Source of the DNA: Anthopleura xanthogrammica
Lineage: Eukaryota; Cnidaria; Anthozoa; Actiniaria; Actiniidae
Direction of reading: 5' to 3'
Assembly (NCBI GenBank): GCA_964019055.1
Contig: OZ025213.1
Coordinates: forward strand, 4,999,292 to 5,063,291
Length of the DNA: 64,000 nucleotides
This document shows positions 54,702-63,692 of this stretch, piece by piece (the first letter of the stretch is position 1; each line of letters begins with the position of its first letter). Under the pieces are notes generated by a model that was not told where the DNA came from, did not search any database, and saw only the letters and a list, made by a program, of their open reading frames with translations. The position numbers were made by a program, and so were the translations under genes.

Positions 54702-57531
54702 AGGAAACCCTTCCTCAGGCTGCCAGGCTAAAGTATTTTATACACGTTTGGGAGAATTTAACAAAGGACCAGTTGGTTTTAAACATCGTAAAGGGCCTAG
54801 AAATCCCGTTCCTAGAGCGCCCAACTCAAACGAAACCGATGTTCACTCAACCGGAACCTCAAAACAAGTTGTTATTTGTTCAAGAAATTCAGGATCTCCT
54901 AAGGAAAGGAGCAATCCGAAACGTTGCGTTCTCTTCTCAGAGCTTTTACAGCCGAATGTTCCTAGTTCCGAAGAAAGGGGGCTCATATCGGCCCGTAGTA
55001 GACTACGCGTATATCTACAACGAACACTTCCAAATGGAAGGCCTACATCTGTTAAAATCAGTTCTACGAAAAGGGGACTTTATGACAAAAATAGATCTCA
55101 AGGATGCGTACTTAACTGTCCCAATCCATCCAAATTATCAGAAGTTCCTCAGTTTTATCATGGAAAATCAAGCCTTCCAGTTTTGTTCCCTACCGTTCGG
55201 GCTAAATATAGCTCCAAGAATTTTCACAAAACTAATGAAACCAGTTATAGCATTCCTAAGATGCCAAGGCACGCGAATGATCGTGTATCTAGACGATATA
55301 CTGTTAGCGGCCCAAACCAGGGAGGAATCCAAGTATCGAACATCCCAAACAATAAATCTGTTGGAGTCTCTAGGCTTCATAGTAAATTACGAAAAGTCTC
55401 AGCTGATACCAGGCCAACGTCTGGAATTCCTGGGGTTTATCATAGATTCAGAAAACATGACCATAAGTCTGCCCCGAAACAAACAAAAGAAAATCCGAGA
55501 TTTATGCAAAAAAGCGGGACAGAACACCGAAATAACAGTTCGCAGCATCGCCCAAATTTTAGGGGTACTAGAAGCCACTCGCCCAGCCTTACGAGCAGCT
55601 CCGCTTCATTTTCGTCAGCTCCAACAACTACAAGTATCGGCACTTCGCCAGTCGAAGTCGTACACCAATTTAATAACGCTGACAGAAAATGCAAAACGAG
55701 ATCTAGACTGGTGGGTACAAAATATATACACAGTCCCAGAGGGACCCATCAACCCACCAGAGCCAACAACAACAATTTACACAGATGCCTCCAAGGCAGG
55801 TTTGGGAGCCACAAACAACAAATGGTCAACGGGCGGTTCGTGGTCCGCAGAAGAAGCCAAATTGCACATAAACGTACTAGAATTGCGAGCAGGAATCCTA
55901 GGTCTCAAAACATTCTTAAAAGATCAACATTCAATTGTGGTTCGTCTGTACCTAGACAACACTACTGCAGTTGCGTACATAAACCACTTAGGAGGAACTC
56001 GCTCCCAAGCTCTATTGAAGGAGGCTCTAAAACTATGGGAGTGGTGCTCACGGCACGAAATCTTCCCCATGGCTCAGCATTTACCAGGAAAAGAAAACAT
56101 CCTGGCGGACTCAGAGTCAAGGAGGTCCGAAGACACCAGCGACTGGCAATTAAACCCTTTGATAGTCCGCCCTTTCCTGAAAGACAGACAGGTAGATCTC
56201 TTCGCCTCACGGCTAACAACACAACTGCCAGTATATGCGAGTTGGAGGCCAGACCCCATGGCAAAATACACAGACGCCTTTACAATGAACTGGGGAGAAA
56301 TAAAAGGATATGCATTTCCCCCATTCAATCTCGTATCTCGAGTGCTGCAGAAAGTACTGCAGGATCAGGCAGAGATAGTTCTAGTAACACCGGTTTGGAA
56401 AACACAACCTTGGTGGCCCATTCTCCTAGAAATGTCGATTCAGCAGCCAGTCCTTCTAGGGAACGACAAAACACTATTGATCAACCCGAGAGACCCTTCG
56501 AGGTCACACCCACTGTTCCCCAGGCTTCATCTAGCCGTCTGGTTAATATCAAGCAACGTTACGAAGCAGAGGGACTTTCAGAAGACGTTGCCAATCTTCT
56601 TGCAGCATCCACTACGTCAAGCACCCAAAAATGCTATCAATCAGCATGGAACACTTGGAGAAGCTGGTGCATTCAGAGACAGATTGATCCACTTTGTGCA
56701 CCCCTAAAGAGCATCCTCTCTTTCCTAACAGTTCAATTCCATACAGGAAAGCAATATCGTACAATCAATGTACTACGCTCAGCTATCTCATCAGTACACC
56801 CACGTATAGATGGTCACCCAGTGGGACAACACCCCTATGTGTGTCAATTAGTTAGAGGTATTGCGGTCAAACGCCCACCTCAACCACGCTACTCTGCGAC
56901 CTGGGATGTAAGTAAAGTTACATCACTACTTTATTCGTTGGGTTCTAACGCAAAGCTGAACCTGAAGACATTGACTCTCAAGCTTACCATGCTTTTGGCT
57001 CTAGTAGCACCGGAAAGGGTGTCCACGCTAGCACGACTAGATTTACGTTTCGTACATTTGCGTCCAGAGGGATTTACTTTCACCTTGACAACCCCAAGGA
57101 AAAGAGGAAAACCAACTGTTGCCGGGAAAGTTAATATCGCTAAGTACACAGGCAACAAACGCCTTTGTCCTCTAGAGTGTTTGACCACATATCTTAAGGC
57201 AACACGAGAAATCCGTCAGGCATCGTCCGCCCCCCAACTGCCAGACCTTCTCCTCCGCTCCTTTAAAAAGCCCCATAAGTCAGTGGGCCCAGCCACGATA
57301 TCACGTTGGCTACGTGAAGTCATCAAGATGAGCGGTATTGACAGCTCGATCTTTAAAGGACACTCAACTCGAGGTGCCTCCACGTCTTCGGCTGCTTCAG
57401 GTGGAATAAATACAGCATCAATAATGGAAATGGCAGATTGGTCTACACCATCCACATTCAGATCATTTTATTACAAACCAGTTATTAACACTGAATATGC
57501 TTCGGCAGTCTTATCAACCAGTGATAATTAG
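54514..57531 (+). CDS. DIRS tyrosine recombinase (YR) in a 1005-codon open frame
   Basis: Catalyses integration of the circular DNA intermediate in place of a DDE integrase. The frame is open for 1005 codons, but only the last third (from about 56540, residue 676) looks like protein: an SAM-like core-binding region (STQKCYQSAWNTWRSWCIQR) and the catalytic domain with Arg835 (APERVSTLARL), His950-x-x-Arg953 (KGHSTRGAS) and nucleophile Tyr986 or 987 (RSFYYKPV). The first two thirds overlap gag and RT in another frame and have low-complexity composition. No Met lies just upstream of the domain, so translation probably comes from frameshift or reinitiation near the RT end, a common DIRS arrangement. 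Confidence 0.85.
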   Translation: MYQRAWLKISKDPVLQPDSIEIKQTMNIQTLDMAIATTITGQIFCQQSTNQTVAGAGAIFAPKGNPSSGCQAKVFYTRLGEFNKGPVGFKHRKGPRNPVPRAPNSNETDVHSTGTSKQVVICSRNSGSPKERSNPKRCVLFSELLQPNVPSSEERGLISARSRLRVYLQRTLPNGRPTSVKISSTKRGLYDKNRSQGCVLNCPNPSKLSEVPQFYHGKSSLPVLFPTVRAKYSSKNFHKTNETSYSIPKMPRHANDRVSRRYTVSGPNQGGIQVSNIPNNKSVGVSRLHSKLRKVSADTRPTSGIPGVYHRFRKHDHKSAPKQTKENPRFMQKSGTEHRNNSSQHRPNFRGTRSHSPSLTSSSASFSSAPTTTSIGTSPVEVVHQFNNADRKCKTRSRLVGTKYIHSPRGTHQPTRANNNNLHRCLQGRFGSHKQQMVNGRFVVRRRSQIAHKRTRIASRNPRSQNILKRSTFNCGSSVPRQHYCSCVHKPLRRNSLPSSIEGGSKTMGVVLTARNLPHGSAFTRKRKHPGGLRVKEVRRHQRLAIKPFDSPPFPERQTGRSLRLTANNTTASICELEARPHGKIHRRLYNELGRNKRICISPIQSRISSAAESTAGSGRDSSSNTGLENTTLVAHSPRNVDSAASPSRERQNTIDQPERPFEVTPTVPQASSSRLVNIKQRYEAEGLSEDVANLLAASTTSSTQKCYQSAWNTWRSWCIQRQIDPLCAPLKSILSFLTVQFHTGKQYRTINVLRSAISSVHPRIDGHPVGQHPYVCQLVRGIAVKRPPQPRYSATWDVSKVTSLLYSLGSNAKLNLKTLTLKLTMLLALVAPERVSTLARLDLRFVHLRPEGFTFTLTTPRKRGKPTVAGKVNIAKYTGNKRLCPLECLTTYLKATREIRQASSAPQLPDLLLRSFKKPHKSVGPATISRWLREVIKMSGIDSSIFKGHSTRGASTSSAASGGINTASIMEMADWSTPSTFRSFYYKPVINTEYASAVLSTSDN
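54773..56707 (+). CDS. DIRS reverse transcriptase / RNase H / methyltransferase-like polyprotein
   Basis: 644-residue intact frame. RT at about 1-260: fingers RMFLVPKKGGSYRPVVDY, FMTKIDLKDAYLTVPI, FCSLPFGLNIAPRIFTKLM, active site VYLDDILLA (YLDD at 172-175). RNase H at about 325-450: IYTDASKAGLGAT, ELRAGI, LYLDNTTAVAYI, ILADSESR carry the acidic catalytic residues. The C-terminal third (about 460-610) resembles the DAM-like methyltransferase domain of DIRS elements (VDLFASRLTTQLPVYASWRP, FPPFNLVSRVLQKV, LVTPVWKTQPWW). Starts 72 bp after gag ends, with no protease or integrase, as expected for this order. Its last 160 bp overlap the recombinase domain. Confidence 0.92.
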   Translation: MVLNIVKGLEIPFLERPTQTKPMFTQPEPQNKLLFVQEIQDLLRKGAIRNVAFSSQSFYSRMFLVPKKGGSYRPVVDYAYIYNEHFQMEGLHLLKSVLRKGDFMTKIDLKDAYLTVPIHPNYQKFLSFIMENQAFQFCSLPFGLNIAPRIFTKLMKPVIAFLRCQGTRMIVYLDDILLAAQTREESKYRTSQTINLLESLGFIVNYEKSQLIPGQRLEFLGFIIDSENMTISLPRNKQKKIRDLCKKAGQNTEITVRSIAQILGVLEATRPALRAAPLHFRQLQQLQVSALRQSKSYTNLITLTENAKRDLDWWVQNIYTVPEGPINPPEPTTTIYTDASKAGLGATNNKWSTGGSWSAEEAKLHINVLELRAGILGLKTFLKDQHSIVVRLYLDNTTAVAYINHLGGTRSQALLKEALKLWEWCSRHEIFPMAQHLPGKENILADSESRRSEDTSDWQLNPLIVRPFLKDRQVDLFASRLTTQLPVYASWRPDPMAKYTDAFTMNWGEIKGYAFPPFNLVSRVLQKVLQDQAEIVLVTPVWKTQPWWPILLEMSIQQPVLLGNDKTLLINPRDPSRSHPLFPRLHLAVWLISSNVTKQRDFQKTLPIFLQHPLRQAPKNAINQHGTLGEAGAFRDRLIHFVHP

Positions 57532-57559
57532 GAACAAGCAAAAACAATGCGTTGAACTC

Positions 57560-57674
57560 TACCATAAATATATTTCGACCGGAGTTTGTGAAGTATAATA
57601 GAAATTATACAAGGGCCGCGAAGCGGCCCGCTCGTATAATTAGGATTATACGAGCAAACGTAGGGAGAAATATA
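57560..57674. repeat. DIRS internal complementary region
   Basis: Bases 57560-57599 are the reverse complement of the left outer end (53176-53215), and about 57593-57674 are the reverse complement of the right outer end (57998-58079). They share GTATAAT at the join. This is the template thought to splint the two ends into a circle. Confidence 0.9.
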
Positions 57675-57821
57675 CATATACTCCCACCCTACCCTCCCTA
57701 CGTTTGTTCTCATTGTAAGGTGATATATTGATATGTTGTTGTTTGCTAATAAACAAAAAGGCATAAACTACTCTGTTTCTGGAGCTGTTTTTTCCTTGAC
57801 ACCTGAACACGCAATTCGCCT

Positions 57822-58004
57822 TGAAAATAAAGCCGTCGAGACAGTGCGGCACAGGGCTTATATAGGGGAGGTATTATGGGATACATTCCCAGGGGTATTG
57901 GCGGGCTGGTTTCCCGCCTATTCATTTTTCATAATGTTTTTTAACTTTAGGCGTTAAAGTGTGGTTTGCACTGAGTAATATCAAGCTATACCATAAATAT
58001 ATTT
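57822..58004. repeat. DIRS right inverted terminal repeat
   Basis: 183 bp, exact reverse complement of 53200-53382. Confidence 0.95.
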
Positions 58005-58079
58005 CTCCCTACGTTTGCTCGTATAATCCTAATTATACGAGCGGGCCGCTTCGCGGCCCTTGTATAATTTCTATTATAC

Positions 58080-58806
58080 GATATTCATGACTTCCGTTAG
58101 TGATTCGCACATACATAAAAACATATCGATTCCTTCATGGATTTTTAATCCACGCAGTTACTACAATAATTTAATAGCTTTGAGCAGGTCAAATAGCTAA
58201 ATAGAAACTTGAAGTCATGTATTTAATCTTCGCAAAGAAGATCCAAGGGTTATGTTCAGAAGCGCACAGGGTGGCCCGGGGGAAGGGGGGGGGGGTATCG
58301 ATCACGAATCACGGACAATTTTTTCGCAAATTCACGAATCACGAAATTCGAATAAAATGAATAACCTTGAAACAAGGATTTAGGGTGTAATACGAATTTT
58401 CACGAAGCACGGTCTTCAAAATAAGCATATCACGCATCACGGGGGTGGTAGGGGGAGGACTAAAATTCGCGAATCAAGGACTTATTCTTTTGAATTTCAC
58501 GAATCACGGTCCAAAAAAAAAGGCCGAATCACGCGTCATGCGTAACCCCTGTGTGCGACGATACTAACTCCATCGTGAGTTTACCATAGTCGTTGCCCAC
58601 AGACTACTGCTCTTCCCGTTATGCGCATACTTATGCGTAGTTTTGCCGCTGGGCAGGCTTAACAAATGCCAACTCATTTTGCACTGAAACTCTCAGCCTT
58701 TGGCTCAATTAGAAGCTTCACAGTTTTAACAGTTATATACATTATGAGATTTGTCCGCACTTGACGGACATGCATACAATTTGTCAAAGCTGTGTTGGTT
58801 TTTCAT
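58080..58806. other. Spacer between DIRS and PHKA 3' end
   Basis: No gene. About 58268-58556 is a degenerate repeat made of CACGAATCACG-like phrases with a G/C-rich left part (ten G at about 58286) and loosely inverted ends CACAGGGTGG and ACCCCTGTG. Related phrases occur near 42050-42180. Confidence 0.45.
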
Positions 58807-61800
58807 TCAGCTGAGTACGCATTCGGTTTGGTGGGGTAGGTGACTTAGTTTCTTGGCTACCGCCTTGGAGAAGTAAGTCATTGTTCCATAGCGACCGCTA
58901 GGAGCTGTATCGTAGAAATATCGACAAATTCCACCAGCGCCTCCACAGCTAATACGATCATTAGGAGGACGTGCACAGCAGACAGTTGAATCACCACCTA
59001 TGGAAGCCTAGAAAAAAGAAAGAGATTTAAATTAGACCAAACTAAGTCGGAATTGATTTGATTGAATTCTGCGGTGGGAAGGGAGGGGGAGGAGTTTTGT
59101 CACTACGGGATAGACCTTTTTAGCTTGGGTGGTTTCTTGTCCCATTTCAGACCACTTGTATTCTCTTGGGATAAGATTCTTTGTTTGAGGTGTATCCATA
59201 TTCACGTGTCTTCTCATGCACAACCGTTTAACAAAGAAATGATACTCTAGAGAATGACACATGGTCTGAAATGGGTTAACAATTTTTTCTTTCTTTCTTT
59301 TCCCCCCCTCTTTTGCTCGTTAGCTTACCTGTTCTTTAAGATAAATCAGATGTCCTTCATATACCAAGTCATCCACATCAACAGTATCCCATAAGGGTTG
59401 GTTAGGGTAGCTCTCCACAACAAGAGCAAGTACCATCAGGGCTTCAACGATCAGTTGACGATACTCGGGTTCGGGTATTCGGTTCAGGGCTCCTTCCACA
59501 CACAGAGCGAACTTGATTTCTCTAGCAGTCATCTGAATAAAAGTCAAACAAAATTTCAGAGGGTTATACAGATGTGACCGTACTTATTGGTAACTCGTGT
59601 GCAGAACCCTGTTAGGTTTAAATGGTGGCGCTTTACAGTGCGTGCCGACGCTCCACCAGCAGTTTTAGGAATGGAATGTCGTGCCATGCCGTGCCGTGCC
59701 TTCAGCATGATACGGAGCAGACTATGAAAAAGTTACGGCACGGACCGCACCTTGCCGTGACCGTGTTAGTGCATGACGTGTATGAAAACATTTGACATTT
59801 GATTCCGTGGCCGTGCAACGCCGCAGCCTGTGACCGTACCGTGACTTTTCACACTCATACAAAATATGCTATATTACGATGTCTCCAAATTTCGGGTTGA
59901 TTGGATTATCGCACACTACGACCGTGACGTGGCATTTCCGGTACCCTTTTCTTACGTTAATCCGATTCTTACGAGTGCGGTGCACATAGTTATCTAGAAT
60001 TGCAAATCAAGCCATAGCATCAAATACAGGTGATAAATTTAAGTGAGGCCATAAATATTCTGAAAAGAGTTTGTATACTTACTTCACGAACCATGGCAGA
60101 TGGAAGAGCATGTTTGTAAATAGTAATCCAATGACACTAAAAACAAACATAAACATACATCAGTCAGCAACAACAAATTCGTAACAGGTTGTGTTAACAA
60201 GCGGCCACCCTCAACCGGTCGGCACTTTGTCGGTGGTCGGTAAATGGAGGTTGGTCGCTTAACAGAGGTTGAATGCATGTTGGGTGTGAAATCTCACATA
60301 AAAGGGCTTGAAATGTGAACAAGGCAACCAGTATGCCACGACTTGTTAGATAATCTTATACAGCTTATTTCTCGCTGTTAGATAATCTTATACGGCTTAT
60401 TTCTCGCTGCGTATCAAATTATAAACCTCTCAGGTGGTTCAAGTACCTTTTCTAAAACCTTCCATACGTTAGGATAAAAGGCTTCAGGGACTCTATTGAG
60501 TGCTCCATCAAGGCATCTTCTCCTGACCCAATTGCCTACTCGATCGTCATCATGGTGTGTCTCGACCTCGTGATGTTCTGGCACTTTGGGTTCTTCAGCT
60601 TCGGGGACCTTCGATTTTTGGTCCTTCGATTCTGGGTGTAAATCGGGGTTGCCAATCTGTCGCGTCAGTCCACGATGACCAGAACTTAAAGTCTAAAATA
60701 TAAAGAATTTGCTTTTAGGTCGTACATAAACTCAGTAGCAAATGCGGTGCTGGACCGCTTTACATACGGTATTTAATCGAATAACCGCCGCCCTCGAATA
60801 ACCGCCGCATTTGAGGCGCGAAAAATTTAATAAGCGCTTATTCGAGTAAATACGGTAATTGTGTCGAAGCTTCATTTAAACCCGAGATGTAAAGCAAAGC
60901 ATAAATGTTGAATATAGTGTTGCGTGATTCTACTATTGTGAGTAAACTACGATATGTAGGGTAAAAGTGAAGTTGCTGCCTCGCGTTAGTATCCTTTGAT
61001 GGTCACGAGTCCCATACATAATAAGGAATGCGCAGTCGCAAACTAGTAAGACTTTTTGAGATACAGCGTTCGTTCAAGCCTTTTGCGATTCAAATTGTTT
61101 TCATTTTGAAGCGCGCAATATTTTGTCCACACCGTGGCCCACCCCATGTGTGCTGACCCCACACACTATCTCTGAGCCCCCTGGTAAAGCAAGAAACAAA
61201 AGTTATACATATATGATTAACTGAGAACATGATACGCACAGCTCACTACTCTCATCGATACTGCTGTTAGACAACGTCAACGTGCATAAAATATGAAATT
61301 CCTAAGAGTCGGATTTGATGTGCATAACAAACTTGAGACTTGTGGGTATGAGAGGCTAACTGAACATTATGTATAAAAAGTTCAAACGCCGATACAACAC
61401 ATTGGGCTAAAGAATGATACTACTAGAAATTGTCTATTTAGTTGGTATTAAGGAAAGGTTAGAGTGTTAGAACACTTTATAACGAACAAGCGATAACGTC
61501 TGCTGAGCTTTCACGTTTAGTAGTAATCTCTCAGTTTTTTGACTAATGGAAAACAAAAAGAATAGAAAATGAATGATAAAGATGGTCTGATCGACGCAGG
61601 CAAACTGCGCATGCGTAGGCATCGACCTACCCGAGAAGTTTCTGACTCAGCAGTCATTTTCTGTGGGCGGAAAATATCGTCAACAAGAACATTGTCAATA
61701 TATAGTTGAAAATAAAATAGTCTCGTATAGGTTTTGACTGGTCAAGGACAACTAGGTACGGTAGCCCTATATCTCTAACTCAGAATAGTAACGGCTATCG

Positions 61801-63455
61801 ATGCAATCATCTTTCGTCTTGAATCAGAAACAGAAAATGCAAAGAAAATATAAAAAGAATAAATGGGAATAATGACGAAGTATAACTTCACAATATCTAG
61901 ATATGGCCATCATGTATGTTATTAATATGATTAATAAAACTAACAGTTACCTTGATAGCGTCTGAAAGTTTTCTCATGCCAACTCTCTTTGGAAGATCAA
62001 TATTGATGATTGACAGCTGCTTTTCTGATAAGTTGCGCACTGAGGCTGAAAGGTAGTTCATCAGTATTAACATTAGGACCCTATGCTTACATCTATCCCC
62101 ACCTTTTGTTTCAAACCCATTGCAAACACATTGTTATAAGGTTGGTAAAGGCATTTATGAAGGCCTTGAAAATCAAACCCTTTGCTGACACTCTTAGGCC
62201 CTGTTCAAACGTCGATCTTCTCTTGAGCCGAACCTCATGACATCAAAGAAGACCACCTTATTATCCACTGATTTCAATACGTTTGGCTCATGAGAAGATC
62301 GACCTTTGAACTGGGCCTTAGCCATTTTTGTTAAGTACCCCTCCCCCTAGTGAAATTCATTGATTCAAAGAACCCGTTCTTACACCATAAAGATCCCTCC
62401 CATCTTCCTTGGTGGGATTTATAAATTCAAATGTAGATCCAGTTATCTTACCATCACTGACGCCAAACTCTTTTCCACTTAGGATGTGGTAGAGCAGTGT
62501 CTTCATTTCAAAAGGGCTGAGGTTCATAAAGTACTCAGCAGCATCTTCACCTGAGTGACAAAAAGAGTTTCAGTAAAAAGTTCACTAGATTTTAAGTCAA
62601 TTAAGTGCGGAGCAAAGATAGTGCAAGCACTGTTTTCCCATTTCTGATCATGTGTCATTCCCTTGAGTATTATTTCTTTTGTTTACTAGTAATTATTGAC
62701 AAGATACAATAGCTGGGTTTCACTTGACGTCATTTCCTGTCTTGTGCGGAATGTTCATCAGCTGAATCACAAGTTTTCAATAGAATTCTTTCTGGTTGAC
62801 AGCACATGGTGGTCAGTGTTTGACCAACATTTGGAGCAGATAATGAGATTCAAAGACTTTTATCAGCTGATTGAAACCCAGCTATACAGTGTTTTTAATA
62901 TTTCTGCAACCTACTGATTCCAGATGTCTGGCGTTTTGGGTTCGGTCAATCAAATTTACGCTGAGCCGAATTCACTCTGATCGATAAAGAAATTCCCATT
63001 GTGAAAATGCCTTACTAGTCACAGGAATTTCCTTATCACTCAATCAGAATGAACTCAGGCTGTCGTAAATTTGATTGACAGAAGCCAAAATTCCAGATGT
63101 CTCAAGTGGGTTAGATTGCAGAAACATGAAAAGCATTGTAATGTGGATGAGACTCAAACAAAGAAATGGGGATACCGTGATTAAGCTACTCAGTGCAATG
63201 TCCTCTTACTGAAGTAAAACCTCTAATATACAACCACCTATTCAGTTGTCAACCTCTATTTAGCAGATAATTAACAATTCTCCAGTAATGGCCACATAAT
63301 AGAAGTTTGCATGATGGTATAGTACCTGTACAATCAAGAGATCTTGCTAGTTCAGCTACCATGACTTCAATAATAAGACCCACTCTCAGCCTAAGCATTT
63401 CACTAAACAGCTTTGGGTCTGATTTTACAAAGATTGCAAGGTACACTAGTAATTC
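58807..63455 (-). CDS. PHKA: Phosphorylase b kinase regulatory subunit alpha, C-terminal part
   Basis: Regulatory subunit of the hexadecameric kinase that switches on glycogen phosphorylase. Seven exons (minus): 63455-63326, 62550-62452, 62045-61951, 60692-60447, 60136-60083, 59532-59329, 59007-58807; phases agree: 342 C-terminal residues. The gene continues beyond the window, so the GH15-like N-terminal domain is not seen. Family signatures: [83 protein letters not shown]. The [15 protein letters not shown] pair points to alpha rather than beta. The tail ends CVLS, a CaaX box predicting farnesylation, as known for PHK alpha and beta. Exon 60692-60447 starts with a charged linker ([19 protein letters not shown]). 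Introns carry several MITEs. Confidence 0.9.
59111..59290. repeat. TTTCAGACCAC MITE family copy in PHKA intron
   Basis: TAGACCTTTTTAGCTTGGGT...CCCATTTCAGACCACTTGTA and the inverted ...GACACATGGTCTGAAATGGG. The middle GATTCTTTGTTTGAGG/AACAAAGAAATGATAC pairs. Confidence 0.6.
59630..59850. repeat. Degenerate CCGTGCCGTG-rich repeat in PHKA intron
   Basis: GCCGTGCCGTGCC, ACGGCACGGACCGCACC, GCCGTGACCGTG and CCGTGGCCGTGC phrases in both orientations over about 220 bp. Likely part of a diverged inverted-repeat element; ends not resolved. Confidence 0.4.
62709..62885. mobile_element. TA-flanked MITE in PHKA intron
   Basis: Ends TAGCTGGGTTTCAC and TTGAAACCCAGCTA are inverted repeats with a TA at each border, as in Tc1/mariner-like MITEs. 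About 177 bp. A 73-codon frame across it is chance. Confidence 0.65.
62905..63121. mobile_element. MITE in PHKA intron (same family as KLHL8 intron 2)
   Basis: Arms CCAGATGTCTGGCGTTTTGG...TCAATCAAATTTACG and CGTAAATTTGATTGACAGAA...CCAAAATTCCAGATGTCT, bounded by CTGCAACCTA and TTAGATTGCAG. Confidence 0.7.
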
Positions 63456-63655
63456 CTAGAAAACAAAGAGAATACTGGCATCATGTATCAACTATAGGGT
63501 AGGTTCATCAGAAACCTGTGAACAACCCTCTAAAGATCCTTTGAAGCTATTCCTAGAGCTGCTCAATACAAAGGACAAAAAGGCTGCCATCATGTAATGG
63601 TGTAAAGCTTCCACATGGATGAAACTTTCATGTCATGTGGATAAACATGATTTCA

Positions 63656-63658
<3 letters not shown>

Positions 63659-63690
<32 letters not shown>
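63659..63690. repeat. (CTG)n microsatellite
   Basis: Ten uninterrupted CTG/TGC units directly beside the GATGATGGT array, in the PHKA intron. Confidence 0.9.

Positions 63691-63692
<2 letters not shown>

Larger units (their letters stand above)
53176..58079 (+). mobile_element. DIRS-type tyrosine-recombinase retrotransposon, nearly intact
   Basis: 4.9-kb element with all DIRS hallmarks: 183-bp inverted terminal repeats (53200-53382 and 57822-58004, identical over their full length), unequal outer extensions (24 bp left, 75 bp right), an internal complementary region (57560-57674) and three overlapping frames for Gag, RT-RNase H-methyltransferase and tyrosine recombinase. Both termini share ATTATAC (53176-53182 and 58073-58079), consistent with integration of a circle by recombination without target duplication. 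A candidate leader intron runs from the GTAAGT donor at 53407 to a CACCTAG acceptor at 53501. Identical repeats and intact RT and YR frames imply a recent insertion; the single possible lesion is a frame change in gag. Confidence 0.92.

Noticed and set aside
55168..57188. Several minus-strand frames of 70-100 codons in the DIRS element
   Set aside because: Shadows of RT and YR coding sequence without any recognisable domain.
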